30,672 bases of DNA from DATARH01 sp050246595. GTDB lineage: Bacteria; Pseudomonadota; Alphaproteobacteria; ATCC43930; CGMCC-115725. The notes under the pieces were generated by a model. It had not been told where the DNA came from. It was given only the letters and a program-made list of their open reading frames with translations, and made no database searches. The stretch is taken from NCBI GenBank assembly GCA_050246595.1, contig JBFWVT010000058.1, positions 1 to 30,672 on the forward strand. The letters run 5' to 3'. Positions 15,297 through 24,897 of the stretch are shown here, piece after piece. A program made the position numbers and the translations under genes. The first letter of the stretch is position 1. Every line of letters begins with the position of its first letter.

Positions 15297-15323
15297 TTGG
15301 CAGAGCCGGTTGTGGTATAGAAT
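15297..15323 (+). promoter_or_regulatory. Possible promoter for carD
   Basis: TTGGCA (15297-15302) and TAGAAT (15318-15323) lie 15 bases apart, inside GGTATAGAATGG. The spacing is short for sigma-70, so this is tentative. It lies about 130 bases before the carD start and after the fdxA stop. Confidence 0.3.
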
Positions 15324-15449
15324 GGCCGCGCTTTCGGCGCCTTCCCCCGGTTCCGCTCCTTGATCCACGGCGGATGCCTGTTGCCTTTGGCGGCTGCCGG
15401 GAGGCGTCGTGATGGCGTTCGTCGGGTTAGGGTTGTGCGAGAGACGAAC

Positions 15450-15947
15450 ATGATGGCCGAAAATGTGCCCTTCGCTGCGGGCGATCTGGTGGTTTATCCC
15501 AGTCATGGGGTGGGCAAGATCACCGCCATCGAGACGCAGGAGATCGCCGGCCACACGCTGAGCGTCTTTGTCGTGACCTTTGACAAGGACCGGATGACGC
15601 TGCGCGTGCCGCTGGGGAAGGCCAAAGGATCCGGTCTTCGCAAGCTGTCGAGCCAGAAGGAAATGGATGCCGCGCTCGCCAAATTGCGCGGCCGCTCGCG
15701 CGCCAAGCGCACGATGTGGAGCCGGCGGGCGCAGGAATATCAGGCCAAGATCGCCTCGGGGGACCCGGCTTCGATCGCGGAAGTCGTGCGCGACCTGTTC
15801 CGCAACAGCAGCCAGCCCGAGCAGTCCTACAGCGAGCGGCAGATCTATCAGGCGGCTCTCGACCGGCTGGTGCGCGAGTTCGCGGCGGTCGAGCGCATCG
15901 ACGAACTGACCGCGACGCAGCGGGTCGAGCAGCTTCTGTCGGCCTGA
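15450..15947 (+). CDS. carD: CarD family transcriptional regulator (165 aa)
   Basis: CarD/CdnL proteins bind the RNA polymerase beta subunit and stabilise open promoter complexes, notably at rRNA promoters. The N-terminal RNA-polymerase-interacting domain (about residues 1-65) shows GDLVVYPSHGVGKITAIE and the MTLRVPLGKA strand; the C-terminal helical DNA-binding domain includes MWSRRAQEYQAKIASGDPASIAEVVRDLFR. Two ATG codons (15450 and 15453) are possible starts. Codons further upstream in the frame give no family resemblance. It converges on a dehydrogenase gene, with a small GGGCA/TGCCC hairpin between them. Confidence 0.93.
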   Translation: MMAENVPFAAGDLVVYPSHGVGKITAIETQEIAGHTLSVFVVTFDKDRMTLRVPLGKAKGSGLRKLSSQKEMDAALAKLRGRSRAKRTMWSRRAQEYQAKIASGDPASIAEVVRDLFRNSSQPEQSYSERQIYQAALDRLVREFAAVERIDELTATQRVEQLLSA

Positions 15948-16037
15948 CAGGATCGGCGCTGGGGGGCGAGACGGGCGCTCATTCGCCTCCTCTCGGCGAG
16001 ACTGCCGCCGGGGCAAGTATGTGCCCGCCCGCCGCTC

Positions 16038-16802
16038 TCAAATCGCCGTATAACCGCCATCGACCAGAAGATCGCTGCCGGTGACAAAGCTCGCCGCATC
16101 ACTGGCGAGAAATACCGCGGCACCGGCGATTTCGTTCGGGCGGCCAAGTCGGCCCAGCAGATGCTTTGCTCCCAATGTCTCGCGCGCCGCGGAAAACGAT
16201 CCGTAGCGATTGAGCGTCCGCTGTGTTTCGACGCCGCCCGGCGACAGCGTATTGACACGGACATTCTCGGCCGCGTGGTCGATCGCCATGACTTTGGCGA
16301 GCTGGATCAGCGCCCCTTTTGTTGCACAATAGGCGGCGCGCCCGGCGCTGCCGACCCGTCCGAGCTGCGAGGCGATGAGGATGATCGAACCGCCGCCTCC
16401 GGCGATCATCAGCGGCAGCACGGCGCGGCTCAGCAGAAAGGAGCCGGTCAGGTTGACATCGAGCACGCGCTGCCAATCGGCCGGGCTGGTTTCAAGAACC
16501 GTGCCGCTCGGATCATGCGGCGCCGCACCGCTGACCAGGATATCAAGCCGGCCGAACGCCCGATGCGCCGCCTCGGCGGCAGCACGCGTCTCGATTTCGC
16601 GGGCGACGTCGCAGGGCTGCGATATCGCCCGCCCACCGGCTTCACCGACGAGCCGTGCGGTCTCGGCGGCGGCTGCGCCATCGATGTCGATACAGGCGAT
16701 CGCGGCGCCCGCCTCGGCATAGGCCAGCGCGATCGCGCGGCAAATGCCGCCTCCCGCGCCGCTGATCAGAGCCGCCTTGCCCGCCAGCTGCATCGCCGTC
16801 AT
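16038..16802 (-). CDS. Short-chain dehydrogenase/reductase SDR 1 (254 aa)
   Basis: NAD(P)-dependent oxidoreductase with a Rossmann fold. The catalytic triad is S145 (LIASQ), Y158 and K162 (YCATKG). The cofactor loop reads SGAGGGIC (14-21), so the last glycine of the usual TGxxxGIG is cysteine, and the NNAG motif is replaced by VSGAA (90-94). Acidic residues at the end of the second strand (CIDID, 37-41) suggest NAD rather than NADP. The end (FVTGSDLLVDGGYTAI) is typical of classical SDRs. It lies 20 bases after another SDR on the same strand, so the two probably share an operon and perhaps a substrate pathway such as sugar or polyol oxidation (inference from the ABC importer upstream). Confidence 0.9.
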   Translation of the reverse strand: MTAMQLAGKAALISGAGGGICRAIALAYAEAGAAIACIDIDGAAAAETARLVGEAGGRAISQPCDVAREIETRAAAEAAHRAFGRLDILVSGAAPHDPSGTVLETSPADWQRVLDVNLTGSFLLSRAVLPLMIAGGGGSIILIASQLGRVGSAGRAAYCATKGALIQLAKVMAIDHAAENVRVNTLSPGGVETQRTLNRYGSFSAARETLGAKHLLGRLGRPNEIAGAAVFLASDAASFVTGSDLLVDGGYTAI

Positions 16803-16822
16803 ATCGCGGTCATCCGGGGCGG

Positions 16823-17611
16823 TTACAGCATTACCGTGCCGCCATCAACCGCGATGGTCTGGCCGGTGACAAAACCGCTTGCGTCGGAAACGAGCCATAG
16901 GACCACGCCAACCAGGTCCTGCGGCATCAGGTTGCGCTGGATCGTCTGCCCGGCCTTTATCGTTTCAAGCGCACGGTCGAGCTTGTCGCCAAAAAATTCG
17001 CGCGTCCCCTCGGTGATGACCGCGCTCGGTGCCAGCGCGTTGACGCGGATGCGGTCGCGGCCGAGTTCGCGCGCCAGACCGCGGGTCAGGCCGATTACGG
17101 CAGCCTTCGATGTCGTGTAATGAAGCCCGTAGGGCATGCCGTAAGTGGCGGCCAGCGAGGCGATGTTGACGATGCTGCCACCGCCGGTCCCCTGGGCGCC
17201 GGCCCCATCTGCGATCGACCGGCGCATCGCCGGCACCGCCGCCTTGCAGCAATTCCAGATGCCTTTGACGTTGACCGCCATCGCGGCGTCCCACTCGGTC
17301 TCGTCGATCGCGTCGAAGCGGCCGCCGTGCAAGGCGCCGTAGAGCGCAGCGTTGTTGACCAGGGCATCGAGCCGGCCGAACGCCCGCATCCCGGCCTCGA
17401 TCATCGCGCCCGCCGAGCCGATATCGGTTACGTCGAGCGTTACGCCGATCCCTTCCGGTCCGGCCTGCCTGACGAGGTCAAGCGTGTCGGTGCAGTCGCT
17501 GAGATCGCCGATGACGACCCGGGCTCCGGCCGCCGCCAAACTGGTCGCGAACTCCCGGCCGAGACCGCGCGCCGCCCCGGTGATCGCGACGACCTTCCCC
17601 TCCACATCCAT
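16823..17611 (-). CDS. Short-chain dehydrogenase/reductase SDR 2 (262 aa)
   Basis: Classical SDR with TGAARGLG at 11-18, D36 after strand two (NAD preference), NNAA at 86-89, catalytic S152, Y165 and K169 (YTTSK), and a C-terminal FVTGQTIAVDGG. The substrate is unknown. The start ATG 17611 is preceded by GAGGGA and matches the usual SDR N-terminus; 33 additional upstream codons in frame are Arg-rich and not SDR-like. It is the first gene of the SDR pair and lies downstream of the ABC importer genes on the same strand, across about 400 bases containing a perfect palindrome, so it may have its own regulated promoter. Confidence 0.9.
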   Translation of the reverse strand: MDVEGKVVAITGAARGLGREFATSLAAAGARVVIGDLSDCTDTLDLVRQAGPEGIGVTLDVTDIGSAGAMIEAGMRAFGRLDALVNNAALYGALHGGRFDAIDETEWDAAMAVNVKGIWNCCKAAVPAMRRSIADGAGAQGTGGGSIVNIASLAATYGMPYGLHYTTSKAAVIGLTRGLARELGRDRIRVNALAPSAVITEGTREFFGDKLDRALETIKAGQTIQRNLMPQDLVGVVLWLVSDASGFVTGQTIAVDGGTVML

Positions 17612-18013
17612 TCTCAATCCCTCAACAACCGGTGCTGATGTGCCAGGGTCAATCCACGCCGAGCGGTACCTGCGCCGAGGCCGCGAAAACAGCCGGAAAA
17701 GCACAACCAAAGGTTACGTCCGGCGGAGCGTCCGACCGATTCTGCAACAAATCCGCGGCCAGCAACCCACTGGCTTTATTGGTTTTACCCCCAGGCTACC
17801 GGTATTCCTAACACCGCTCCGAGGCACCAACATCAGCCGATGAATTTGGCGGAATTGACGGCGGTGTTCATGAACACCGCTGTTGCCATTCGATGACGCC
17901 CCACGATCGCAGCGGCATTTTAAGCAAAGCCCCCTTCCCCTTGGGAAAGAGGGAGCGGTATGCGTCTGCGATGCGGAGCGAAATCGATGCGGGTTGCGAT
18001 CTGGAGAACCGGG
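17612..18013 (-). other. Intergenic region between ABC importer and SDR genes
   Basis: 402 bases with no recognisable gene. It includes a perfect 20-bp palindrome at 17861-17880 and an imperfect CT-rich/GA-rich hairpin around 17932-17955 just after the importer ATPase gene, which might act in its 3' end. The SDR promoter presumably lies between the palindrome and 17611. Confidence 0.55.
17861..17880. promoter_or_regulatory. Perfect 20-bp palindrome, candidate operator
   Basis: GCGGTGTTCATGAACACCGC is identical to its reverse complement. Its size and dyad symmetry fit a binding site for a dimeric repressor such as a LacI- or GntR-type protein. It stands about 250 bases upstream of the SDR operon start, within the region between the importer and the SDR genes. 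It has no loop and no T tract, so a terminator role is less likely. Confidence 0.45.
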
Positions 18014-19114
<1,101 letters not shown>

Positions 19115-19120
19115 ATCTCC

Positions 19121-20032
19121 CTACCCCTTTGTGGCGCCGGCGGTTAGGCCGGCAATGTAATAGTCCATCAGAAACGCGTAGATGATCAGCGGCGGAGCGG
19201 CGCCGAGCAGCGCCCCCGTCATGATCTGGCCCCAATTGTACACGTCGCCCTTGATCAGGCTAGTGACAATAAAGACGGGCAGGACCAGTTGGTCTTCCGA
19301 TGTCGTAAAGGCCAGCGGATAGAGGAACTGCGCCCAGGATACTGTAAAGGCAAAGATCGTCGCGGCGATGATGCCGGGCAGCGCCACCGGGATGAAGACC
19401 TTGGTCAGGATCTGCATATAGCTGGCGCCGTCGATCAGGGCCGCCTCGTCGAGCTCCTTCGGGATGCTCGAAAAATAGCCGATCATAATCCAGGTGCAGA
19501 ACGGCACCGTCAGTGTCGGGTAGAGAACGATAAGCACCCACCAGTGATTGATCAGCTCGATCCCGGTCGCGCTATGAACCGCCGCAAAAATCTTGAACAG
19601 CGGGATGAACAACAGCGTTTCCGGGATCAGGTAGGTCAGGAAGACGCCCGTGGCCAGTGTCGCCGACCCCCAGAACCTCATGCGCGCCAGCGAAAAAGCG
19701 GCGAGAACGCTGACCACCATCGTCAGCGACACGACCAGCACCGAGACCACCGCGGAGTTCTTGAACGCGGTCAGGAACGACGGCTGGGTCAGCAGCGCGA
19801 TGTAGTTCCCCAGCGTCGGATTGTAGACGAACCAAGGATTTGTCACCGCCCCGATTTCCGCGCTCGTCTTCAGCGAGGTAATCAGCATGTAGACGGGCGG
19901 CATCAAAAAGAAGATGACAAACAGAATCAGGAAGAAATACGACCAGCGCAGCGCGCGCTTACGGTCGCGCGAAATGCTGCCATGACTGGCAGAGAGGGCC
20001 CTGCCGCCGGCTTCTGCGGTTGCGGTGCTCAT
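19121..20032 (-). CDS. Carbohydrate ABC importer permease, MalG/UgpE type (303 aa)
   Basis: Inner-membrane permease with six predicted helices, starting after a charged N-terminus (SRDRKRALRWSYFFLILFVIFF). The EAA loop that contacts the ATPase is DEAALIDGASYMQILTKVFIPVALP, typical of the second (MalG) permease of CUT1 importers. It begins 7 bases after the upstream permease stop and ends 6 bases before the ATPase start, a compact operon. Residues after the last helix are short, as usual for MalG types. Confidence 0.94.
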   Translation of the reverse strand: MSTATAEAGGRALSASHGSISRDRKRALRWSYFFLILFVIFFLMPPVYMLITSLKTSAEIGAVTNPWFVYNPTLGNYIALLTQPSFLTAFKNSAVVSVLVVSLTMVVSVLAAFSLARMRFWGSATLATGVFLTYLIPETLLFIPLFKIFAAVHSATGIELINHWWVLIVLYPTLTVPFCTWIMIGYFSSIPKELDEAALIDGASYMQILTKVFIPVALPGIIAATIFAFTVSWAQFLYPLAFTTSEDQLVLPVFIVTSLIKGDVYNWGQIMTGALLGAAPPLIIYAFLMDYYIAGLTAGATKG

Positions 20033-20039
20033 TTCGTGC

Positions 20040-20969
20040 TCAGGCCTCGTTGCCGCGCTTGCGGACGTTGCGCAGGATCAGGGTGGCGGCGATCGCCAGG
20101 ATCGGGAACATGAACAGCGACACGGAAGCGCCGAGCGGCAGGTCGTTGCCCCAGATGCCGAGCGTGAACGCATAGGTCGCGAAGACATGCGTCTGATCGA
20201 CCGGTCCGCCATTGGTCAGGATCTTGACGATATCGAAATTGGCGAAGGTGACGATCAGCGAGAACAGCGCGGTGATCTGGATGATGTTACGCATCATCGG
20301 CAGGTTGACATACCAGATTTTCTGGAACCAGTTCGCGCCGTCGATCGCTGCCGCCTCGTGCAACTGCTCCGGCACCGATTTGAGCGCCGCCAGATACATG
20401 ATCATGAAAAACGGCGAGCCGACCCAGACATTGACCAGAATAATCGCAAAACGCGCCCAATAGGGATTGCCCAGCCAGGGCACGCCGTCCAGGCCGATAT
20501 GCGCCAGAATCCAGTTGAAGGCACTGTAGGAGGGGTCAAACAGCCACAGCCAGGCGAGCGTGCTCATCGCCGGCGGGATGACCCAGGGGATCAGCAGCAT
20601 GCCGCGCCATTTGCGCTGGCCCTTCTGCGGGATGTTGTGGACGAAATGGGCGATGATAAAACCGAGCAGCGCCTTGAAGATGACGGCGGTGACGGCGAAC
20701 AGCACCGATTGCTCGACCACCATCCAGAACGTGCTGCGCCGGAACAGGAAGGTGAAATTCCCGAAGCCGACAAAATGCTGCATCGACTTGTTCAGGGTTG
20801 CGAGATGCAGCGCATAAAACGCTGGATAGATCACCAGACAGGCGATGATCGCGATCAGCGGCAAGGCCATGAAAAACGCGACCGTGGATTTCCGGCGCAT
20901 GATGGCCCCGAGGCCCGTCTGGCGGCCTGCGCGGCTTACGCGTATGTCGCGGGCTATGGCGTCAGCCAT
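20040..20969 (-). CDS. Carbohydrate ABC importer permease, MalF/UgpA type (309 aa)
   Basis: First permease of the importer. Six hydrophobic segments start at VAFFMALPLIAIIACLVIYPAFY; the EAA-like loop is HEAAAIDGANWFQKIWYVNLPMM, followed by the NGGP motif (LTNGGPVDQT) characteristic of MalF/UgpA-type permeases. ATG 20969 is chosen since GAGGAGA lies 9-15 bases upstream, while the 20 additional codons are Arg-rich. The periplasmic substrate-binding protein normally found next to such genes is absent: immediately upstream, after about 190 bases, lies the unrelated OmpA-domain gene. Confidence 0.94.
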   Translation of the reverse strand: MADAIARDIRVSRAGRQTGLGAIMRRKSTVAFFMALPLIAIIACLVIYPAFYALHLATLNKSMQHFVGFGNFTFLFRRSTFWMVVEQSVLFAVTAVIFKALLGFIIAHFVHNIPQKGQRKWRGMLLIPWVIPPAMSTLAWLWLFDPSYSAFNWILAHIGLDGVPWLGNPYWARFAIILVNVWVGSPFFMIMYLAALKSVPEQLHEAAAIDGANWFQKIWYVNLPMMRNIIQITALFSLIVTFANFDIVKILTNGGPVDQTHVFATYAFTLGIWGNDLPLGASVSLFMFPILAIAATLILRNVRKRGNEA

Positions 20970-21158
20970 TTGAGTTGCTCTCCTCTTCCAGGCGCCTGCC
21001 GCTTGGCCCGCGAGCCTGCGGCGCTTCAAACGATCCTACCCTGTTCACGACGCCTCTTCATCCATTCTGTGGGAGGCATGCTAAAATACCTCACCACCTA
21101 TGTGGCATTGCACGGAACCGTCGCAACCGCCTTATCACAGTCGGCCCCGGGAAGGGGG

Positions 21159-22460
21159 CTATCTTTCGGTGAGTTTCAGCTCGATCCGCCGGTTGCGGCG
21201 ATATGCCTCCTCGCCCTCGCCTGTGTCAAGCGGCTGGAAATCCGCGAAACCGGCGGCTACCAGCCGGTTCGGCGGAAGCCCCTGGGATATCATGTAGCGC
21301 ACCACCGAGATCGCGCGCGCGGTCGACAGTTCCCAGTTTGACGGGAATTGCGCATTGCTGATCGGCCGACGATCGGTATGGCCATCGACACGCATAACCC
21401 AGTTCAGCTCTTTCGGGATTTTGGCGGCAATCTCCCTGAGCGCGGCGATCACCGGGTCGATCTGGCGTTTGGCGGCCTCGCCCAGTTCGGCGTTGCCGGG
21501 ATCGAACAGCACCTCGGACTGAAACACAAAGCGGTCGCCGACGATGCGGATGTCCGGCCGGTCCCCGATGATTTCACGCAGCCTGCCGAAGAACTCGGAA
21601 CGGTAGCGGGCGAGTTCCTGCACCTTGCTCGCGAGAGCCAGGTTGAGCCGCCGGCCAAGATCGGCAATCTGCGTCTGCTGCGTCTGGGTCTTGCTCTCCG
21701 ACAAGGCGAGGGCCGCGCTTATCCGGGCGAGCTGCTCGCGCAACGCCGCGATCGCGCTGTTCAGCTCGTCAACCTTGCTGCGCGCCTGGTCGCTCTGCTG
21801 GACCAGCTCGCGCAAACGGATGTCGCGGGCGTCGATCTCCTTCTGCGCCAGAGCCGTCCGCTCCTCGGTCGAGGCCAGTTTTGCTTCGAGCTCCATCGAG
21901 CGGTCGCGCAGCGCCCCGGCTTCCTGCTCGGCCTGACGCTGCGCCGCGACGAGCCCGGCCACCTGTTTTTCGAGATCGGCGCGCACACTCCGCAGCGCTT
22001 CGATGTCGCGCCGCAAGCTTTCGAGTTCGCGCAGTTGCAGCTCGATCCTTTCCTTATCGGCACTGATGACGGCGTCGGCCTCGCGCAACCTGCCGCCGAG
22101 TTCGTCGGCGCGGGCGGTTTCCTCCCTGGATTTCGCCGCCAGCGCGGCGAGCTGCGTCGTCAAGGCGTCGCGCTCGGCGAGGCTGGCCTGGAGCCGCGCC
22201 GAAAGCGTCTCCGCATTGGCCCGCAACTGCTCGCCGCTGCTGCGTTCCAGCGCCAGCAGGTCGCTCAACTCGCCGATCTGCTGCTGCAGCTCCCGCAATG
22301 CCTTGTCGCGCCCGGACAGCGCGTCGGACAGAAAAAACTGACCCGCGGTGAACACCAGCAGGATGAAGATGATGACCATCAACAACTGCGCCAGGGCATC
22401 GACAAAGCCCGGCCAGATGTCGATCGACGAGCGCCGCGACCGGCGGGTTGCTAGGGGCAC
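21159..22460 (-). CDS. OmpA/MotB-like peptidoglycan-binding stator protein with long coiled coil (433 aa)
   Basis: N-terminal single membrane helix (about 24-43) preceded by RRSRR, then a coiled coil over roughly residues 43-290 (regular Leu/Ala/Glu/Arg heptads), then an OmpA-like peptidoglycan-binding domain with VDGHTDRRPIS, ELSTARAISVVRYM and the terminal NRRIELKL. D21 in GFVDALAQLL aligns with the proton-accepting aspartate of MotB and ExbD, so it could take part in proton flow. The coiled coil is far longer than in flagellar MotB. The start is GTG 22460 with AAGGA upstream. It lies 29 bases downstream of the MotA/ExbB-like partner, so the two form an operon and probably one complex. Confidence 0.87.
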   Translation of the reverse strand: MPLATRRSRRSSIDIWPGFVDALAQLLMVIIFILLVFTAGQFFLSDALSGRDKALRELQQQIGELSDLLALERSSGEQLRANAETLSARLQASLAERDALTTQLAALAAKSREETARADELGGRLREADAVISADKERIELQLRELESLRRDIEALRSVRADLEKQVAGLVAAQRQAEQEAGALRDRSMELEAKLASTEERTALAQKEIDARDIRLRELVQQSDQARSKVDELNSAIAALREQLARISAALALSESKTQTQQTQIADLGRRLNLALASKVQELARYRSEFFGRLREIIGDRPDIRIVGDRFVFQSEVLFDPGNAELGEAAKRQIDPVIAALREIAAKIPKELNWVMRVDGHTDRRPISNAQFPSNWELSTARAISVVRYMISQGLPPNRLVAAGFADFQPLDTGEGEEAYRRNRRIELKLTER

Positions 22461-22489
22461 GGGCGTTCCTTGCCGCTCTCTGCCTGAAG

Positions 22490-23677
22490 CTACCGCCGGC
22501 GCGCACCGGCCGCGCCGTGCGGATCGCCAGCGCTCTCCTCGGCCAACCCCGCAATCGTGCGGGCGAGCAGGCGAATCTCGCCGCGCAGCTCCTGCACGCT
22601 CTGAACCCGGCCCTCGGCGACATCCTCGCTCAGACGGGCGACATAAGCCTCGATATTGCGCAGATGGGTACGCAGGACGTCATCCTGGCCGAGCGAATTC
22701 TCGGCGACAGTGGTCAGCCGGGTCAGAGAGGGCTGCAACTCGATCTGGCTCTCGGCCAGACGCAGCATCAGCATCTGACCGGCTTTCATGTGCTCGCTGA
22801 GAACCGAGAGGCGATCCGTCAGGTTGGCCAGCGTGTTGTGCGCCGCGATCCGGCCCTCCTCGCTGCGCGCGATGATCCGCTGCAGATTTTCCATGCTGTC
22901 GGCGGTCTGCTCGAGCAGGGCGTGCAGGTAGGCCGGCATCGAGGCGTCGCTGCCCTCGCCATATGGCCCGGCCGACAACCTTGTGTAGGTCGACAGCCAA
23001 TCCTCAAGATCGTTGTAGAAGCGGTTTTGTGCCTGCCCGGCTTGCAGATCGAGAAAACCCAGGACGAGGCTGCCGGCCAGACCGAAAAACGAGGTGCTGA
23101 ACGCTGTCGACATGCCGTGCAGCGGTGCCTGAAGCCCGGATTTCAGATCGGAAAACGCCCGCGCGATATCGCTCGCCCCGACATTCAGGGCGCCGATGAC
23201 AGCGCCCAGCGAACTGACAATTTCCAAGAGGCCGTAGAATGTCCCAAGAAGACCCAGAAATACCAGCGTTCCAATCAAATACCGCGAGGTCTCGCGCGTC
23301 TCGTCGAGCCGCGCAGCGATGCCGTCGAGCAGCGTCTGCAGCGATGCCGGCGACAGCGTCACCCGGCCGCTCTGGCGGCTGCTCAGCATGCGGGCCATCG
23401 GCGCGAGCATCGGCGGCGCCGGCCCCGGCGGCGCGGTCAGATCCCGGTTGGCCAAGCGCTCGCGAAAATCGTCAATCCAGGCGCTTGCCGGTTCGAGTCG
23501 GATGACCTGCCGGAAGATATACACGATACCGGCGATCAGGACCCCGAATATGACGCCATTGAAGGCCGGGCTGCCCATAAACGCGTGCAGCAGCGGCCCA
23601 CCCAGAATGACCGCGGCTGCGGTTACAACAGCCAGGAACAACGCCATGCGAAGCACGAACCGGTGCGGACCGCGCAT
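22490..23677 (-). CDS. MotA/TolQ/ExbB-like proton channel protein (395 aa)
   Basis: Four membrane segments are visible: two near the N-terminus (VLRMALFLAVVTAAAVILGG and GVIFGVLIAGIVYIF) and two in the core (YLIGTLVFLGLLGTFYGLLE and STAFSTSFFGLAGSLVLGFL), which match the helices of the MotA/ExbB family; a long helical tail follows. The likely role is a proton-driven stator with the adjacent OmpA-domain protein. It is not flagellar MotA, as no other motility gene is near. ATG 23677 is preferred (MRGPHRFVLRM); TTG 23761 would add 28 residues. Confidence 0.82.
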   Translation of the reverse strand: MRGPHRFVLRMALFLAVVTAAAVILGGPLLHAFMGSPAFNGVIFGVLIAGIVYIFRQVIRLEPASAWIDDFRERLANRDLTAPPGPAPPMLAPMARMLSSRQSGRVTLSPASLQTLLDGIAARLDETRETSRYLIGTLVFLGLLGTFYGLLEIVSSLGAVIGALNVGASDIARAFSDLKSGLQAPLHGMSTAFSTSFFGLAGSLVLGFLDLQAGQAQNRFYNDLEDWLSTYTRLSAGPYGEGSDASMPAYLHALLEQTADSMENLQRIIARSEEGRIAAHNTLANLTDRLSVLSEHMKAGQMLMLRLAESQIELQPSLTRLTTVAENSLGQDDVLRTHLRNIEAYVARLSEDVAEGRVQSVQELRGEIRLLARTIAGLAEESAGDPHGAAGARRR

Positions 23678-24038
23678 ATTGCGCCGCCGGTTCTCGGCCG
23701 GTTCGCTCTCGTGCACGGCGACCGGGAGGCGACGCCGGAGGTTCAGGGATGGCAATGACAACCCCGCTTCGCTGTGCGGCTGACCCTCCTGCCGCGCCGC
23801 GCCTCTCCGCCGCGATCACGCCGCCACCAGGCCGGGCCGGGGCGCGCCCGCCGGTCGGGCGCCCAGTCGGGCGCAATGTCCATCGCGGGGTTCACTCCTG
23901 AAGGTGCAAGGGGCACGAGCCGCGCAAATTACCGGGAACCTGCGGAACCTACCCGATAGGATACGCGGGCGACACCGAAAACTGCGCGACGCAATCGCCC
24001 CGGAACATGCTCGGAATATGGTTGAGCCGCGGTCGCGT

Positions 24039-24860
24039 TCAGGCGCCGACCTGCGCCGGCGCCGTGCGCATCGCCTCCTTGATCAGCGCCGCGAGCGGCA
24101 GATGCAGCGGTCCGTTCGCGGCAAGCACGTCGCCGCTCGTCATCATGGCCTGACCGCCGGAGAGATCGCTGACAAAGCCGCCGGCCTCGCGCACCAGCAG
24201 CAGCCCGGCCGCCAGATCCCACGGCGCCAGCGCGAATTCCCAGTAGCCGTCGAATCGCCCGGCGGCGACATAGGCGAGATCGAGTGCGGCCGAGCCGAAT
24301 CGGCGAACCCCGCTGGTCGCCTCCATGACGCGGGCAAGCGTCGCGTTGTAGGCCGGGTGCTTCGGGCGGCCGCGGAACGGGAACCCGGTCGCTATCAGCG
24401 CCTCGCCGAGCTGGCGCCGCGCCGAGACGCGCAGGCGGCGGTCGTTCAGAAAAGCCCCGGCGCCCTTCTCGGCCCAGTACATCTCGTCGCGGGTCGGGTC
24501 GTACACCACCCCGGCGATGATGTCGCCGTCGCGCTCCAGCGCGATCGAGATCGAGAAATGCGGCACCCCGTGCAGAAAATTGGTTGTGCCGTCGAGCGGA
24601 TCGACAATCCAGCGGTGATGCGGATCGCTGCCCTCGACCGCGCCCTCTTCCTCGAACAGCAGACCGTAACCGGGGCGCGCGCGCTGCAATTCGGCCTTGA
24701 GCGTGCGCTCGGCGCGCAGATCGGCGGCCGAGACAAAATCGCTCGGCCCCTTGACCGAGACCTGGAGCTGCTCGACCTCGCCGAAATCGCGGTTGAGGCC
24801 GCGCGCCGCCTTGAGCGCGGCATTGGCCATGACATTGATGACCGGCGGGCGTATCGCCAT
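24039..24860 (-). CDS. suhB: Inositol monophosphatase family protein, SuhB-like (273 aa)
   Basis: Mg2+-dependent, lithium-sensitive type phosphatase that hydrolyses inositol 1-phosphate and similar monophosphates; in enterobacteria SuhB also aids rRNA transcription antitermination. Metal-binding motifs are intact: FEEEG near residue 70, WIVDPLDGTTNFLHG (about 84-98) and WDLAAG near residue 215. The N-terminal GPSDFVSAAD segment is typical of the SuhB branch. It starts at ATG 24860, 36 bases after the efp stop on the same strand, so efp and suhB are probably co-transcribed. Confidence 0.93.
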   Translation of the reverse strand: MAIRPPVINVMANAALKAARGLNRDFGEVEQLQVSVKGPSDFVSAADLRAERTLKAELQRARPGYGLLFEEEGAVEGSDPHHRWIVDPLDGTTNFLHGVPHFSISIALERDGDIIAGVVYDPTRDEMYWAEKGAGAFLNDRRLRVSARRQLGEALIATGFPFRGRPKHPAYNATLARVMEATSGVRRFGSAALDLAYVAAGRFDGYWEFALAPWDLAAGLLLVREAGGFVSDLSGGQAMMTSGDVLAANGPLHLPLAALIKEAMRTAPAQVGA

Positions 24861-24897
24861 CAGGATCGGGTTCCGGCTTGCGGCAGAGGGCGCGGCA

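Noticed and set aside
21159..23677. The MotA-like/OmpA pair as the ZorA-ZorB core of a Zorya anti-phage system
   Set aside because: No ZorC, ZorD or ZorE-like gene (helicase or nuclease) is adjacent; neighbours are an importer and suhB-efp. The resemblance is at the level of the stator fold only.
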